DNA of 64,000 nucleotides from assembly GCA_015657535.1 (NCBI GenBank), contig JADHZB010001753.1, positions 49,506-113,505 on the forward strand, given 5' to 3'. This document shows, piece by piece, positions 1-12,276 of the stretch (position 1 is its first letter; each line of letters opens with the position of its first letter). The DNA comes from Nephromyces sp. MM_2019. Its lineage: Eukaryota > Apicomplexa > Aconoidasida > Nephromycida. The notes beneath the pieces are model-generated. The model saw only the letters and a list, made by a program, of their open reading frames with translations, was not told the DNA's origin and made no database searches. The position numbers were made by a program, and so were the translations under genes.

Positions 1-1477
1 TGCAGTTAGGATCAGGTGAGTAGACTGGTTTAGCACCGGTAGACAATATTACAGCTTGATTTCTATTTTTCATTCCAATCTTGTAGCCTAGTATGTGCAC
101 AGTGGCCTCAAAAAGTAGATATTTATGCGCGTTATCTAACTTGTGGCTGCCCAGTTCATTGATATTTCCGAAATTCAGTGGAAGTGGATCTAGTCTTCTA
201 GCCAATTTTAATATCTTTCTCAAAGTCTTATCTGAGGCTTTATTGAAGCTCCTCCAGAGGTTCCTAGGTTTCAGGGCTACTTCTAAAAGAAACTTGTCGA
301 CCAGTACGATCTCTCCTTGTTTAAAACGGCACTTGGCCTGTAAAATCTTGTGAGAGGTCCCTGACTCGTATGTAAAAGTTACTTTGTTTCTTCTCCTGTG
401 CTTGAGCTCTTGTATTTCAGCGTTTGATTGGTCTATAACTCTCTGGTCTACTTTACATTCGTATTCCCTGAAATCAGCGTCAGAAGGTAGGATTTCAGTT
501 ATATCTTTTTTTAGCTGAAGCTCTGATTCCTCTCCTTGAAGTGATTTAAAGCATTTTTCTTTAATAAGCTGATTTGCTTCTGATGAATGCTTTAGGAGAT
601 AATGCTGAAAATCAACGAATTCAGCCGAATTTATATCGCTAATGTTAAGGTCTCCCAGAAACTCATCTATATTGCATGAACTATCAGCCGCAGCTGACTT
701 TAATGTCGATTTGCTGTTTGTTTGCTTGGGCTCTAGATATATGGGGGGTAAACGCTGGGAAGCTATTGTATTTGAGGACATCCTTGAAGCTTGTGACGGA
801 GCTACATGGTTAAGCCTTCTTTCGTCGGATGTCGGAAGGTAGTTTCCATGCAAATTATCTCTCCATTGATCTAGTCCAAAATATTCCTGAGTCTTACTGT
901 TGGCTATCTGAACGTAGTTTTGGGGGACCTCTGAGTTAATGGTTGGCCTCTTAAAGAAATTAGCTGCATAAGAATTTTTCCCGAGCAGAGTCTCCACGGG
1001 ACCAATATATGAGGATACTGTGACCCTTGTTGGCACTATAGTGGCTTCCTCGTCCAGTGATGATGTGCTTGAATCCCGAAACTCATCCGAGTTATTATTA
1101 GCAGGTGCGCTCTCCCTATTGCTTCGCATTATGTGCAGAACGTGATTGTCCTTCTTAGATATTATTAATGGTGCAGGCTCTTTAAAGAGCCTATCCCCTT
1201 CACCATTCTCATATAAGAGCGGCTTATACTCTGGCGGTGCTACTGCGCTATAATACCCAAGCCAAGGTTTCACCGGGAGTTTGTCGTCTTTTTCTGATAG
1301 TCCTCCTCGCGTGTCTTCCTCAGAATTGCATTGTATTCGATTTCCACCCCAATCGCTATCACGATCAGCATTTCCACTGTGACTACTGCTTGCACTATTT
1401 CGTTTATCATTGTGGTCAGCGCTACCCTCACTCGTTTTTTTTGCCCTAAGAAAAATGCTTCCTAGCAATAATTCCAT
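1..1477 (-). CDS. Hypothetical protein, N-terminal ~490 residues, runs off window edge
   Basis: One uninterrupted reading frame on the minus strand runs from an ATG at 1477 to the left edge without a stop. In-frame stops lie just upstream of the ATG, so the start is well defined. The protein opens MELLLGSIFLRAKKTSEGS. The first ~310 residues are rich in Ser, Asn, Asp and Pro and look disordered. From about residue 320 the sequence becomes more globular, with a Lys/Arg-rich stretch (ELKHRRRNKVTFTYESGTS) followed by alternating hydrophobic and charged segments such as GEIVLVDKFLLEVALKPRN and HKYLLFEATVHILGYKIG. I do not recognise the family. The C-terminus is outside the window. The frame lacks stops for 1.47 kb, which is strong evidence of coding. 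The gene is divergent from the secreted-protein gene at 2974, so 1478-2973 should hold both promoters. Confidence 0.75.
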   Translation of the reverse strand, partial: MELLLGSIFLRAKKTSEGSADHNDKRNSASSSHSGNADRDSDWGGNRIQCNSEEDTRGGLSEKDDKLPVKPWLGYYSAVAPPEYKPLLYENGEGDRLFKEPAPLIISKKDNHVLHIMRSNRESAPANNNSDEFRDSSTSSLDEEATIVPTRVTVSSYIGPVETLLGKNSYAANFFKRPTINSEVPQNYVQIANSKTQEYFGLDQWRDNLHGNYLPTSDERRLNHVAPSQASRMSSNTIASQRLPPIYLEPKQTNSKSTLKSAAADSSCNIDEFLGDLNISDINSAEFVDFQHYLLKHSSEANQLIKEKCFKSLQGEESELQLKKDITEILPSDADFREYECKVDQRVIDQSNAEIQELKHRRRNKVTFTYESGTSHKILQAKCRFKQGEIVLVDKFLLEVALKPRNLWRSFNKASDKTLRKILKLARRLDPLPLNFGNINELGSHKLDNAHKYLLFEATVHILGYKIGMKNRNQAVILSTGAKPVYSPDPNC

Positions 1478-2973
1478 TTTTTATGCCTAATATCCCTTAC
1501 GAATACCCACGGGTATGCTGGCAAACTCTTACAGGGCAAATGAGGAAATGCTGTAGTGCTTCCCTACATTTTTCTTGTCACTAGCAAACCAATTTTTTAC
1601 CGTCAGTAGATATAACCCGGGAAGGAATTAGAATCTGTAATACAATACATTAAAAGGAAACTACAGTATTAGCACAAGGGATATTAGCAATTTGTATTAT
1701 ATCGACAGAAACTCGTAATTATTGGCACTTCTTTAGACCGAGCTTCAATAGTACTATTTCTAACGTCGCACAACTCTTGCAATCGCCTAATAGTCCAATA
1801 CCTTCACAATGGAAATGTATTAGCTCTTAAGATATTAACACTGTTCAACGGGTTAACTTTGTATACAGCCCCCTATTGTATTCATCAAGCGCTGCCACAG
1901 ATTGAGCTTGTTGCCTCACAGAAACTAAAACTTTTTTTCAGCCATCCTACGGCTTGGTTCGTACGATATGATAGTTAGGCTATACTACTTCGCTTCAGCT
2001 GGCACTGGCACCCCTATGAATACGATTTTCTTCATGCCAATGTTGCCTTCATAGTATTAATGCGTTGAGACTATGATATTAACGAGCAAGATAACGTGGA
2101 AATTCGTTGAAAGTGATCTCGAATTGTCAGAGGATTCGTCTTTAAAACACGATTTTCATCGAGCACGTGATTGGTACACGGTTAGCCGCGACAACTTAAC
2201 TCAGCCTACGGCCTATTATTGAGGCGCAGCCCTATGACTCAGGCCGCACTTTCGACTAGGCCCCATACTACGGGTTCTTAGACTCTATGTTTCCGCGCGC
2301 TTTGAACAGCTGCGAGGCCCGGAGTTTTCCTCATCTCCCTTCCGTGCTATCTAGCTAGCTTCAAACATAAGTGGGAATGAACCATCTCCCTTAACGCTTT
2401 AAATGCAGCATGAAACCGGGAACGCAACGCGGGATATAGTTTTGATGAGATTAAAATGGCTTCTTTATGCGGTTGCGCGGTGTGCATACGGAACTAAACT
2501 CTTGGACAGAGCGCACATCTCCTGTGCTGCCCTTAATTTAATATGATCATGAGATCCACTGCAATGTCGCTACTTTACAATAAATTCATTATTTTGTGAA
2601 GAAATATTGATGCATTTCAACCACGTATATGCTTTCAGACGGAAATCTGCACGGTTAACTCCATGGTTACTCTTATGAGTAGTGCACCCTATTCCAGCGC
2701 AGAGTAACGAGTTCAGTCTAATGATTACTTAAAGAAGCTGTATTGAATATACACAAGGACTGCAAACACATGTCTGGACGTAGTATCCCGGTTAAAAGAA
2801 TACACGTTCAATGAAAAGTAGCTTAATCCCCATTCCCTGATATGGATCGGATGGCTAGTTGCTTCAAATTCAGCCGTTGAGACGCCATTTTCATACCAAT
2901 ATATTTCAAATCGTATCGGCGAATTCTATTACATTCACATCCCAGCAAAGATCACAGGAAAATTCTTAGCGAA
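1478..2973. other. Intergenic region between divergent genes
   Basis: No convincing exon was found on either strand. The region separates the minus-strand start at 1477 from the plus-strand start at 2974, so it probably contains the promoters and 5' UTRs of both. No motif could be assigned. Confidence 0.5.
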
Positions 2974-3993
2974 ATGCAAACTTCCAGCAAGGTAGGCGTT
3001 CTCACATGGATCACGCTCAGCTTTTTTCTCCTGGGTCCTGGCCATCCTGCCTCTGTGGTCGCCCAGCCTGCTGGGGCCAAAAGCATAAAGCCCACTTATC
3101 CTAACGCCTCCTTGGTAGCTAACGAGGTAAGCGAGGCAACGAGCTCATTAGCATACTCACGTAGCCAGCGAAAAGAACCTTCGGTTGTAGCACTCTCCAG
3201 CAGCGATGCAAATGAAGATAAAGCAGGTAGTAACGGCGTTCTCACTCAAGCAATCAACGGATCTGAAAAGAGGCAATTTTCCGATATGAAAACCCTGTCC
3301 AGCTCATCAAAAAATAACGGTTATGCCGCTGAACGTGAAAGAAACACCTTGACTCAGTTCTCCCCTTCTATTTCAGCTGCTAGAGGCTATCGTTTCTTTT
3401 TGGAGAAACATTCAAAAGGAAGTAGCGATGAAATGAAAGATGATAAAACTACTGATAGCAGTCTCAATCAGGTAGATGACGAATTTGATATGGAGCCTGC
3501 TGGCGAGCATGATGAAATTGAAGATTCAAAGGAAAAAAGCAACGAAAAAGTGGCAAAAAAAGAGAGACTAAAAGTTGCAGAAGAGAAGGAAAGCCCTGCT
3601 GAGGAAGAAAAAAAAGGTCGATCCAAGACAGAAATTGCGAAGACTGCGGGAAAGAAAGTCATCAATGCGCTTAGTAACGCGAAGGACCGCTTCTCGCTAG
3701 ATTCCATCTCAAAAGCGGTCTCTCGCAGCGCAGGTGAAATTGGCAAAGCTGCGAAGGCTGTCGATGACACTAACAAGAGTGTTTCACAGGTACGAAAAAA
3801 CGCGACCACACTTAAAAATTCAATTAATGAAACCGCAGCAATTTTGTCGGGGAAGGAGTATAGTAGTAAAGGGAAATTAAACGGTTTGGAAGACATCATA
3901 GAGGAAAAAATAACCTCAGGAGATGGCCTTCAGGTGAAGCCTTTCTTAGGCGGCATCATAGCAGTAGGTATTCTTTTCTATTTCTTGTTATAG
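2974..3993 (+). CDS. Secreted, charged protein with signal peptide and C-terminal membrane anchor
   Basis: Single-exon gene of 339 residues. The N-terminus has a short polar stretch, a hydrophobic core (VLTWITLSFFLLGPG) and a small-residue region around residue 30, typical of a cleavable signal peptide. Residues ~35-165 are Ser/Asn/Lys-rich and low in hydrophobics. Residues ~170-225 are strongly Glu/Lys-rich and probably form a coiled coil or charged helix. Residues ~225-300 contain Lys/Ala/Ser amphipathic helices. The last ~16 residues (FLGGIIAVGILFYFLL) form a membrane span ending at the C-terminus. This predicts a protein entering the secretory pathway and held in a membrane by a C-terminal anchor. 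Apicomplexan surface and granule proteins can have this architecture, but no domain family is recognisable and I assign no function. An overlapping antisense frame at 3468-3899 reflects the biased codons. Confidence 0.75.
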   Translation: MQTSSKVGVLTWITLSFFLLGPGHPASVVAQPAGAKSIKPTYPNASLVANEVSEATSSLAYSRSQRKEPSVVALSSSDANEDKAGSNGVLTQAINGSEKRQFSDMKTLSSSSKNNGYAAERERNTLTQFSPSISAARGYRFFLEKHSKGSSDEMKDDKTTDSSLNQVDDEFDMEPAGEHDEIEDSKEKSNEKVAKKERLKVAEEKESPAEEEKKGRSKTEIAKTAGKKVINALSNAKDRFSLDSISKAVSRSAGEIGKAAKAVDDTNKSVSQVRKNATTLKNSINETAAILSGKEYSSKGKLNGLEDIIEEKITSGDGLQVKPFLGGIIAVGILFYFLL

Positions 3994-5598
3994 CCGGTTG
4001 CCTAGTATTCTTGAAGGGATTACAAATTCCGGGGCTTAGCTCTGGCCACCAGCATATTGCCATCGATAAGATGGCCACCAGCTGATAACAATTTGGCAGC
4101 GGAGAATCAGGTTTCTCTGTTCAGTGGGGCAGCATGAATATGTCGCCAACAAAGAAGGATGAGCTCGCGCTATTCCATTCAGTATCCCTAAGTATGATTG
4201 CACATATTCATCGCAGCGTCTTATAGGGGGGTGAGACCCCGGCAAGAGATTGCCCCGCCGAAGACGAGTAGTCATTTTTGGAAAGGGCATGATAATTGAA
4301 AGAAAAAATCAAAGTACTTGCAAAATTTCAGGTGCGAATTCCAGAAATGGAAATTCTCATATTCGATAAATATCCACCCTCCATCTATGGGGCGGTTACA
4401 GAAACGTCTGCTCCTATTCCCCCACCATTCCGAGCCACTAATTAGATAAAGCAGCAGTGACTAAAAGAAATATCTAAAGGGACCAATCTGCGGATACATT
4501 GCTCATAAAGACTGCATTCCTCAAACCAGTTGGTTGAGTTTTGTGATTACGCTGAATTGAAAAGTGATCTCTGGTGACGCCACAGTTTTGAGACCACTAA
4601 TCATATAGAGTGAAATTAGTCCTTGACACGAATGGCTCTCCCCACTATTTCGAAATGGTATGCTGTGAAGTCAGAGTAAAGCCGCCTACGTTATATGAAT
4701 GAGTCATTGTTTTACTCGATAAGCCTATAAGTATAAGCAAATAAATTTGAAGCTACTTTGCATTTGCTGTATGTGCAACACTCTAAGTAGAAGAGTAAGC
4801 ATCACGGTGTAGGGCGAATTTGAAGGATGTCACAATCTAAGTCCGCAGCTAAAGCTATACTCATGATATCCTGGGTAAACTTTTTTTATTAATCCTAGAT
4901 GAAATTTGTTTCAGATTTGACTATATATATGCAGAGAAGCACTAGGTAATCCGCTATAGAGCAACCCCTTGGCGTAAGTCCACGAATTTTTTCCACTAAT
5001 TGCTAGATTTGTTATTGCCTGGTATCACTCTTGCTCCATAAGGTAGCCTGTGACAACCCGGGAAGAGGATAGAAGGAATGCCCATTGGCTGTAATGCGAA
5101 TGGCCACAAACGAAATTCTAACGAACTTTAATTGGTAAAAACCCTATATTACTTGCATGTGATATAACAAGACTCCGGCATATTAGCGGGAGTACTTACA
5201 AGTTTTTGTGGTATTCACACCTAGTGAAGCTGCATGAAATTTATGCAAGAAGTTGTGGTGATGTCATCTTGTTGAAGCTGCCTGCAAGTCAGAGTCTCAC
5301 ACAGAAATTCATAGCTAATCATCGAAGCATTATCTCATAAATTATGAGAAGCATAGCTGTGCAGGTATAAATTTTACTTTGAAGCGTTTCTGGTAAAGGT
5401 GCTAAGTTATATTGGGTTATAAGGAATCGATTCTAAACGGTACAATGAAAAATTCTTGCCACATTCGTCAAAAAATAAAATTCAGCGTAATAACTGCGTC
5501 ATACTCTGTAAGCAGGTGAATATTAAAAAAGCAATTTTTTAGCGATGTTTCCGGGATAAAAGTACAATTTACCGCTTGTACTTAACTACAAGGAAGTT
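3994..5598. other. Intergenic region, no gene seen
   Basis: No frame with splice-site support was found. An 84-residue minus-strand frame at 4036-4290 has no protein-like features. This stretch lies downstream of both flanking genes (plus-strand stop at 3993, minus-strand stop at 5599), so it probably contains two 3' UTRs. Confidence 0.45.
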
Positions 5599-8500
5599 TT
5601 ATGAAAAGGTTTTTGAAACTTTCTTAAATATATTCCAAGCTTTAGCTGCCTCTTTCCGCACCACTTCTGAGTCATCGTCTAGTAGTACTGACAAAATTAC
5701 ATTTGCATTCTTTATGAACAGTGAATTCTTCTTTCTTCGATTCTGAAAAAAGAGACGACAAAAGTAATACACGGCTTTAAAAAAAAATACCCCGCTTATT
5801 CGCACATTTTTAAACTTGAAAAAAAATCCAGACACAACAAAATTACCTTAAAAGAATATCAAGTTCATCTATTGAATAGCTTTAATTGTAAAAAAGGGGG
5901 ATTAGTCCTACTAAGGGTAATACATCGAAAAAAACAAGGAATACTTTTGCGGCGCCAATTAAAAAACTCAGATAACAGCTAGTACCTTAAAGAAGAAAAC
6001 GAAAATCTTCAAGTTTCAATGGACTACTGCCTTCAAAATATTTACATAGATATAAGGCGGTAAACAACTGGTACTTCGCAAGAAAATATCGTAAGTGCGG
6101 GAACAAAAGCCAAATATGCCATTCGCGTACGTAAGAAGAAATAAGAGCTACTACTCAATGCCAGTGACAAATTGTAGCAGGGTACGCGGGATTTTATGCT
6201 CCAGAATACTCGGGATTTCCACTACCTGCATAAAAAGAAGCGACCGAAATATCAGTTCGCAAGCGGTAGCTCGGTTTGTCTCCTCCGAATCATCCTTTGA
6301 TGCTATCTTGACGGCGTCGATATACATTGGACATTTTAGTAGTTCTTCAAAATTGTCGCAGGCCTTGCAACACCCATCTTGGCAAAAACCTAAACTGCTC
6401 TGTGCGCATCCGTTCAAGCATACTACCTTCAGACCTTCCATGAGTTTCAGGAGACAATTGAATGAAGCCAACCTCAGCTGGGCGTTGGCCTCCCCGGGTA
6501 GCCAGCAATAATTTGGAGTTATTATTTCATCGATAGCTTGAAAAACGCCTTCCCTGTAACGAATAACCGGCACACACACTCCCCTATTGAGTATACGCTA
6601 GCCATTATATAACACGCATAATGTCATGCGGATCATGAAGTAGAGAATTTCTTTATTCTTTCGAGGCGATTTGATATGAGCAACATAAGCAAAATATTCC
6701 TAGAACAATGGAGTAGTTGAAATGTAATTGAACCTGCGTAACACCGCTGGGTGATTGCTCCATATGCATTGCAAAAGCTGCAGGGCAGCAGCCCTCGATA
6801 CTACGCATGAGGTAGAAGCCTTACTCCGGGACGAAAGCAATGCTATGAGACGTTCGTAATTGGTTTGCACGCTGAAAGTATCACAACACGCTATCAGAAC
6901 TTCCATTATCTGGTAAAAGCGTAGTGCTGATATATTAAAGGGTGCATGCGCTGTTGACTCAGAACTGGGGCAGTCAATGTCGGAACAGCCCAGGAAGTAA
7001 TTCATGGTGGCGCAGTAGATAGAGTTTTCTGGTAATCCAGCTCTTTGCTCCAGCGTCTGCACCTGTTAGTCAGCATGCTTGGAATCACAGTGTCTCAATG
7101 GCTACTATATAATGAAGGTGTCGAAAAAATTCTACGCATGGGATACCATTGATCAGCTATTGAGTTAATACGCAGAACTTAAAGCCAGATATATTCCCCT
7201 TGGTTCTTGATAACCTAGGGAGTCACAGATACGTCATCAGACAGCCCAGAGCCAGACATTGGAGCAGCTACAATTGAAAGTACATCGTAACAAACTGCAT
7301 TAACTGATTTTGTTTCTCAAGCGATTCGATCAGATTTATCCTTTATGAAAATTTTTTCCCTAAAAAAGACCGTACTGCTTATAATGCTTCAGGACATTTG
7401 CGGCACGCACCATGATTTTTGCTTTATATACCATGCAGGTTCACGGCGTAGAGCATCTGCCAACTATTCTTATTGTAAACATGCTTACTATTTGTCTTAT
7501 GAGAGCAAGGCCTTGGGAATTTCTTGAAAGTGGTAGAAGTGCATATATCAAGAATGTTTGAGCGCTTAAAGTAGCGGAACAAGCCTTTTCGCACATAACT
7601 TTAACTGCTACAAGCAATGGCAAACAAAGGCAAGTGGGGATGGTATCTGATAGTGCCAAAATCAATTGAGCGGCTATTTTTACACATTTTGTGTTAAAAA
7701 TCCATGTGCGATTTTTTTCGATGAGCTGCTGAGTTGTTGTGGGTTCCAGGAAGCGTAGTATCCCGCAGACCTCCTCTAGCTGAAATTCTCTTCCTGTCAA
7801 AGAATCTTGCTCAGTGGTCAGGATTAATGAGCTCATAGCGGCTGCCACAACCGATGCTTTCCCAGAATTAAAGCCTTTTAATTTAGAGAAATCCTCAAGT
7901 GCCTATTAACATTTAGAACGGAGGTTTTCTGCACAAAAGAATAGCAAGATGCTTGACATAGAATAACGTACGAACAAGCAATCGCAGCTAAACATAGTGA
8001 TAAAAAATATGGCTGCGTACAAAAAATTATCTCGAGAAAGTAACAAAAAAGGAGTAAAGCATACTATAAGATAATGTAGACATGTAAGACGAGACGAAAA
8101 TCAAAGTAGCTAGATAAGAAGATAGATAAGCTGTCCTTTCTTGTAACAATGTTTACATAAATCAACAGCATACCGACTTACCACTTCCCCGGCATTTAGT
8201 AATCTCAGATTGCTCTCAAGGATGCAGGCGCTTTTATCGTAGGTGCCAAGTATACCAAATAATAGGGGTAACCAAGTTGAGGGTCTAATAAGGTGGCCCA
8301 TTATTTTTATACAGTCATCTAGCGCTAAGATGTATTCGGCTTCAATGTGCTTCCTTGTACTGAAGGACTCGGTGTGGCTATACGATGCGTAGCGCGCGCT
8401 TTCAATTTGACTGTCGATACTTGTAAACGTAAGCTCAGCATTAAATTTCGTATATAGAAACAATATGTACAGCAGTAGTAACTCACCCTCCCTTGCAGTT

Positions 8501-11257
8501 AGCTCCCTATATAATATAAGCAGTTGAAGTAGTAGTTTAGCAGCCCGCAGTCTTACACTAGCATCCCAAGAAATTAAATCCATTTTTATCTGAGAAAAAA
8601 AATTCAGAAAGAAGTGATACCATGGAAATGAACGAAGTAATACTGAGGCCACTAATATTTATTCAACCTTGCAACGACCAAACGGACCTGGTAAATGACG
8701 TAGTCAATGCTAACTCCCAGTACATTCATAATAGTATATAATGTGTGGATCCCTGCAGACACCGAATAGACAAGAATTGCGTTATTAAAAAAAATCGCAT
8801 CAAGTAAATCCAAAAAAATAACAGGAAACCTAATCGCTCTAAATTTCAACGCAACAAAAAATGCAAGCAATTTTTTGGCTTCCGTTGAGCTCACAATTTT
8901 TATTCTTACTGGATTCCTTGAAAGCCCTCTTCTGGGGATCGTCGACTTCGGAAAGTTCTATTTGCTTGAAGCTCGACTTGGGGTACTGTTCTGTTGAGGC
9001 TTCTAAACTCTATTTATGAATCAAAAAATCAATTTTATACTCTATTTTTCGCTGGGAAAATGGTGGTAACCCCTAAGTTCAGAGTTTAAATACGGCTTCA
9101 GAGATTCAGATTAATAAGGGCGTAAACTACTTACCAACAAAATATTAAATGCTATAAAACCTTCTTCCTCTGAATTGGCAGCCACTAATAAAAGAAGATA
9201 CTTTAGATAATCTTTTTGTTTCTCCAGACCTTGTTTCTTTTTGATGGAACCCTGTAACATTTTTTCAATTGCTTCCAGCGCTGCAAATCTATACGAATAT
9301 TTTTAGAAATCGGCACAAAGGTACGGCAAATCAATTTTATCCAAATTTTTTACAAAATTTGACTGCAGGAATCAAAGCGATAATCAGTGCCCAGAAATTA
9401 CCCACAGAAAGCTATCTAAAAAATTCCTGAGATACTTTCGTACTTCAGCTTCAGTTTAATTTACCTATGTTACCTAGACTTTCACACCTTGTCCCTAGTA
9501 TTATTTTATTTTTGCTCACTTTTTTTTGCTTCCCTTCGTAAATTTTAAGTATGCAGCGTGATAATTAATTCGTGCATTACCGAAGACCTAAGGCAACTAA
9601 AATGCCTAACTAATATCGTAAAAAATCTCACGGCTTTTATTTAATTTGACATCTTTTATATGGTTATTGTCACGCCTTGATATAGTCTCAAGCGCTTTCT
9701 TTTAATTTTTATATATTGTTCCACTTTAATTTAAATTTCAAGCGCTTTTAGAAAGCTCTTTTACTACCATTAATAACTCGTTCCATCACTACGTTACTGG
9801 TTACTTTAGTTCTTTATGTATGAATGCATTTTACGAGTTCAATTTCACTAAACCTTGACCCTACTTTTCCAAGTTTCATGCACTCCTTTTTTTCTTTTTA
9901 CCTCACTTGCTTGCTTTCGTCATATATGAGTACTTTGAAGGCGCATATAACCGGCTCCATCACCTCCCAGCATCCAAAGTCAAATTCAGGAGTTAGAGAG
10001 GTTGCCGCCCGAATCATTTGCTATGAATGGTAAAAAAAGTAGCTTCCAGATAAATCAGAATTTTCAACCAAATAACTAGTGATATTCTCTTTTACCGAGT
10101 AAGGTACATGCAGTGTAAAAATAATTCAAATTATCTTACCTTGCGAACCCGTTGTTGGGAATGGTTAAAATTGTGCGCCATTATGCTAAGAGCGACTTCG
10201 GCGCTGCGAAGCTGTTTGTAACATAAGAAAACTACCATTGACTTGACCAACGGGTTTTCGCTTAGTATTAACATCTTGATACCCAGATGCCTGTATTTAC
10301 ATATTGAAAGACTTACCAACCTGCATGCAAAATCTATTAAGTCCCTTGACTCGAAGGTTCCCGAACGATTCAACAAGTTTGCATCCTTCCAACTTCAATT
10401 CCGGAGTATATTCTGACATCGAGAAACTTGCCACATCCAGACAGCTATTTAGAAACATATCCACAAAATCTGCTTCATTTTTACTAGCGAGTATTCCTTT
10501 AAGTATATGTGGCTCCTGAAGCTGAAAATTTTCGCTAGCCGTATTAGATTTCACACTTAGCGTTGCTGGTAGAAGACTCATCATCTCTCTTGTAAGCCTT
10601 GCTAATAAGATTTTAATTGTCTCCGATTCTTTGTGAAACTCCACGGTAGCTACAGCTTTTAAAACGGGCCAAAAGCTCATCACTGAGAAAGGACAACGGA
10701 GAATTCAATAACCAGTAAAGAATTTGTGTGCGCGAATTCTATGCAAGCCTTATAATTTCATTCAGCTTGAGTCAGCTTAACTTCGTATCGAAAATTCTTC
10801 AGGATAACACTAGACAGGTTTGTGAGCATTCACAAGTCATCATCAAGTACTTACCGAAGACACTTGGCAAGACTTCATCGTGAGAGAATCTTTGCTCAAC
10901 CCCATTGCAGCCTTGGATGCAAAAGATGGTTATGTCAAGTATGTTTTCTTTGAGCTTTTCTATCAAGCCTGTAAAGGCATAAGTAGTAAGACACCCAGCG
11001 GCTGCAATACACACTGCCTCGACTCCTAGCCCTAAGGAGAGCGCGGCGACCCGCCTGAAGGAACCGCCTATGCTCAGATACTCCTTGACCTGCATAATAC
11101 GCGAAGCAACGCCGATAATACGATGCCCACGTCTTGATCCATGACTACAAAGTCGCATTGTTTACAAATTTTATCATTACCTCTTGAAGTAGCCATCTAA
11201 GCAGTGATTCCAAAGATTTTTGCAGTCTCAAAACACTAGCACAACTTAACTGGTAAA
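5599..11257 (-). CDS. DNAAF5: Dynein axonemal assembly factor 5 (HEATR2-like), 13 predicted exons
   Basis: HEAT-repeat cytoplasmic factor that helps preassemble axonemal dynein arms. Predicted exons, 5' to 3': 11257-11181, 11089-10855, 10682-10321, 10211-10140, 10020-9902, 9288-9135, 9009-8910, 8752-8688, 8589-8182, 7902-7489, 7062-6734, 6553-6226, 5742-5599. Splice phases agree at every junction, giving about 935 residues; the human protein has about 855. Successive segments follow the family order from memory: a KESETIKILLARL segment, LKLEGCKLVESFGNLRVKG, NFNHSQQRVRK, VLIYDESKQVRFAALEAI, LISWDASVRLRAAKLLLQL, CWLPGEANAQLRLASFNCLL, DDSEETNRATACELIFRSLL and a final LLDDDSEVVRKEAAKAWNIF. The 5' end is unsettled: the first listed exon begins in phase 1, so a start exon must lie further upstream. 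The C-terminus stops soon after the last HEAT motif, shorter than in animals. It implies a flagellated stage. Confidence 0.8.
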
Positions 11258-12276
11258 CTATACGAAAAATTAAACTTGTCAACCGAAATAGCCTATATCC
11301 AGATAAGCGAGAAGAGTCCAAGGAGTACGGATGACTTTGCACATCTACCATGATGCAAGTCCTCTAATAACTTTATCATCAACAAAAGATCGTTATCAGC
11401 GCTGCACAGAATGGTACATCGAAAATGAGGATACAAAGCTTTGTCTGAAAATTTTTCTCCACAAAATGATCTTTGACCCTATTATGTACCTCCTGGCTAG
11501 TGGCTACCACTGGCTTGCATATTTATAGTCTCTCGGACACAAGTTTAGATAGGAAGAGGAGTGTCCACAATGTAAGAGATGTTACAGCATGGAAGAATAA
11601 CGTCAGGGTACCGCATTGATTGCATTAACAGCATACCTTAATATCCCGTTTAAAAACTTAGAAGAAAAATGACAACTTGATGCCAATACATAATTCACGT
11701 ATTTAACCGCGGCATCTAGATATTAGTTTGGGCAAGTAGCTCGAGTACTTTAGATTTAATTGTGCTCGCAGAGCAATAATATTTAGATGGAAAAAGCGAT
11801 TTCCCCAAGCCGCTGCTCTAACAGAATTGACCAATTTCTATCCATGCATAAGGTAAAATTTTACCATTACATATATGGTAGAAGTTACAAAAGAGTTGCA
11901 ATGCAAATTCAATTCAACAATAGAATCCATAAAGTTTCGGAAGCAAATAACAGGTGAAATATGCCTTCAAGGGGTGTTATTAGACAATACACTAAATCCT
12001 TACCGTAAAGCCATTCAGTACAGCAGAATAAAGAATATACTTCAGGGGTAACCACGAAAATAGATTAGTAAATTTTGAGCACTACTATCCGCTCCATATG
12101 TAAAGACACTTGAGAATAAACAATGTCGAGCTATGCTAGAAATCTCGTACATGACTTGTAAATAAAAGAAGTAAAAAAGCATATTTATTGTCCATCGCTG
12201 GATAACATGACACTATAATGTGAGGGCATACACCTCAACTTAAGCTTTTACTACCCAAATATTTCATAAATTATGA
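11258..12276. other. Probable 5' region of DNAAF5
   Basis: No exon could be assigned. DNAAF5 needs at least one further 5' exon, because its first supported exon begins in phase 1, and this stretch is where it should lie. A plus-strand frame at 11331-11528 has no supporting features. Confidence 0.35.

Noticed and set aside
3468..3899. 143-residue antisense ORF
   Set aside because: It lies opposite the Glu/Lys/Ser-rich secreted protein; its Ser/Phe/Leu-rich composition is the expected shadow of those codons.
10297..10376. A 26-nt GT-AG intron inside DNAAF5
   Set aside because: It shifts into a stop. Joining 10321 to 10211 instead keeps phase 0 and restores the HEAT motif order of the family.
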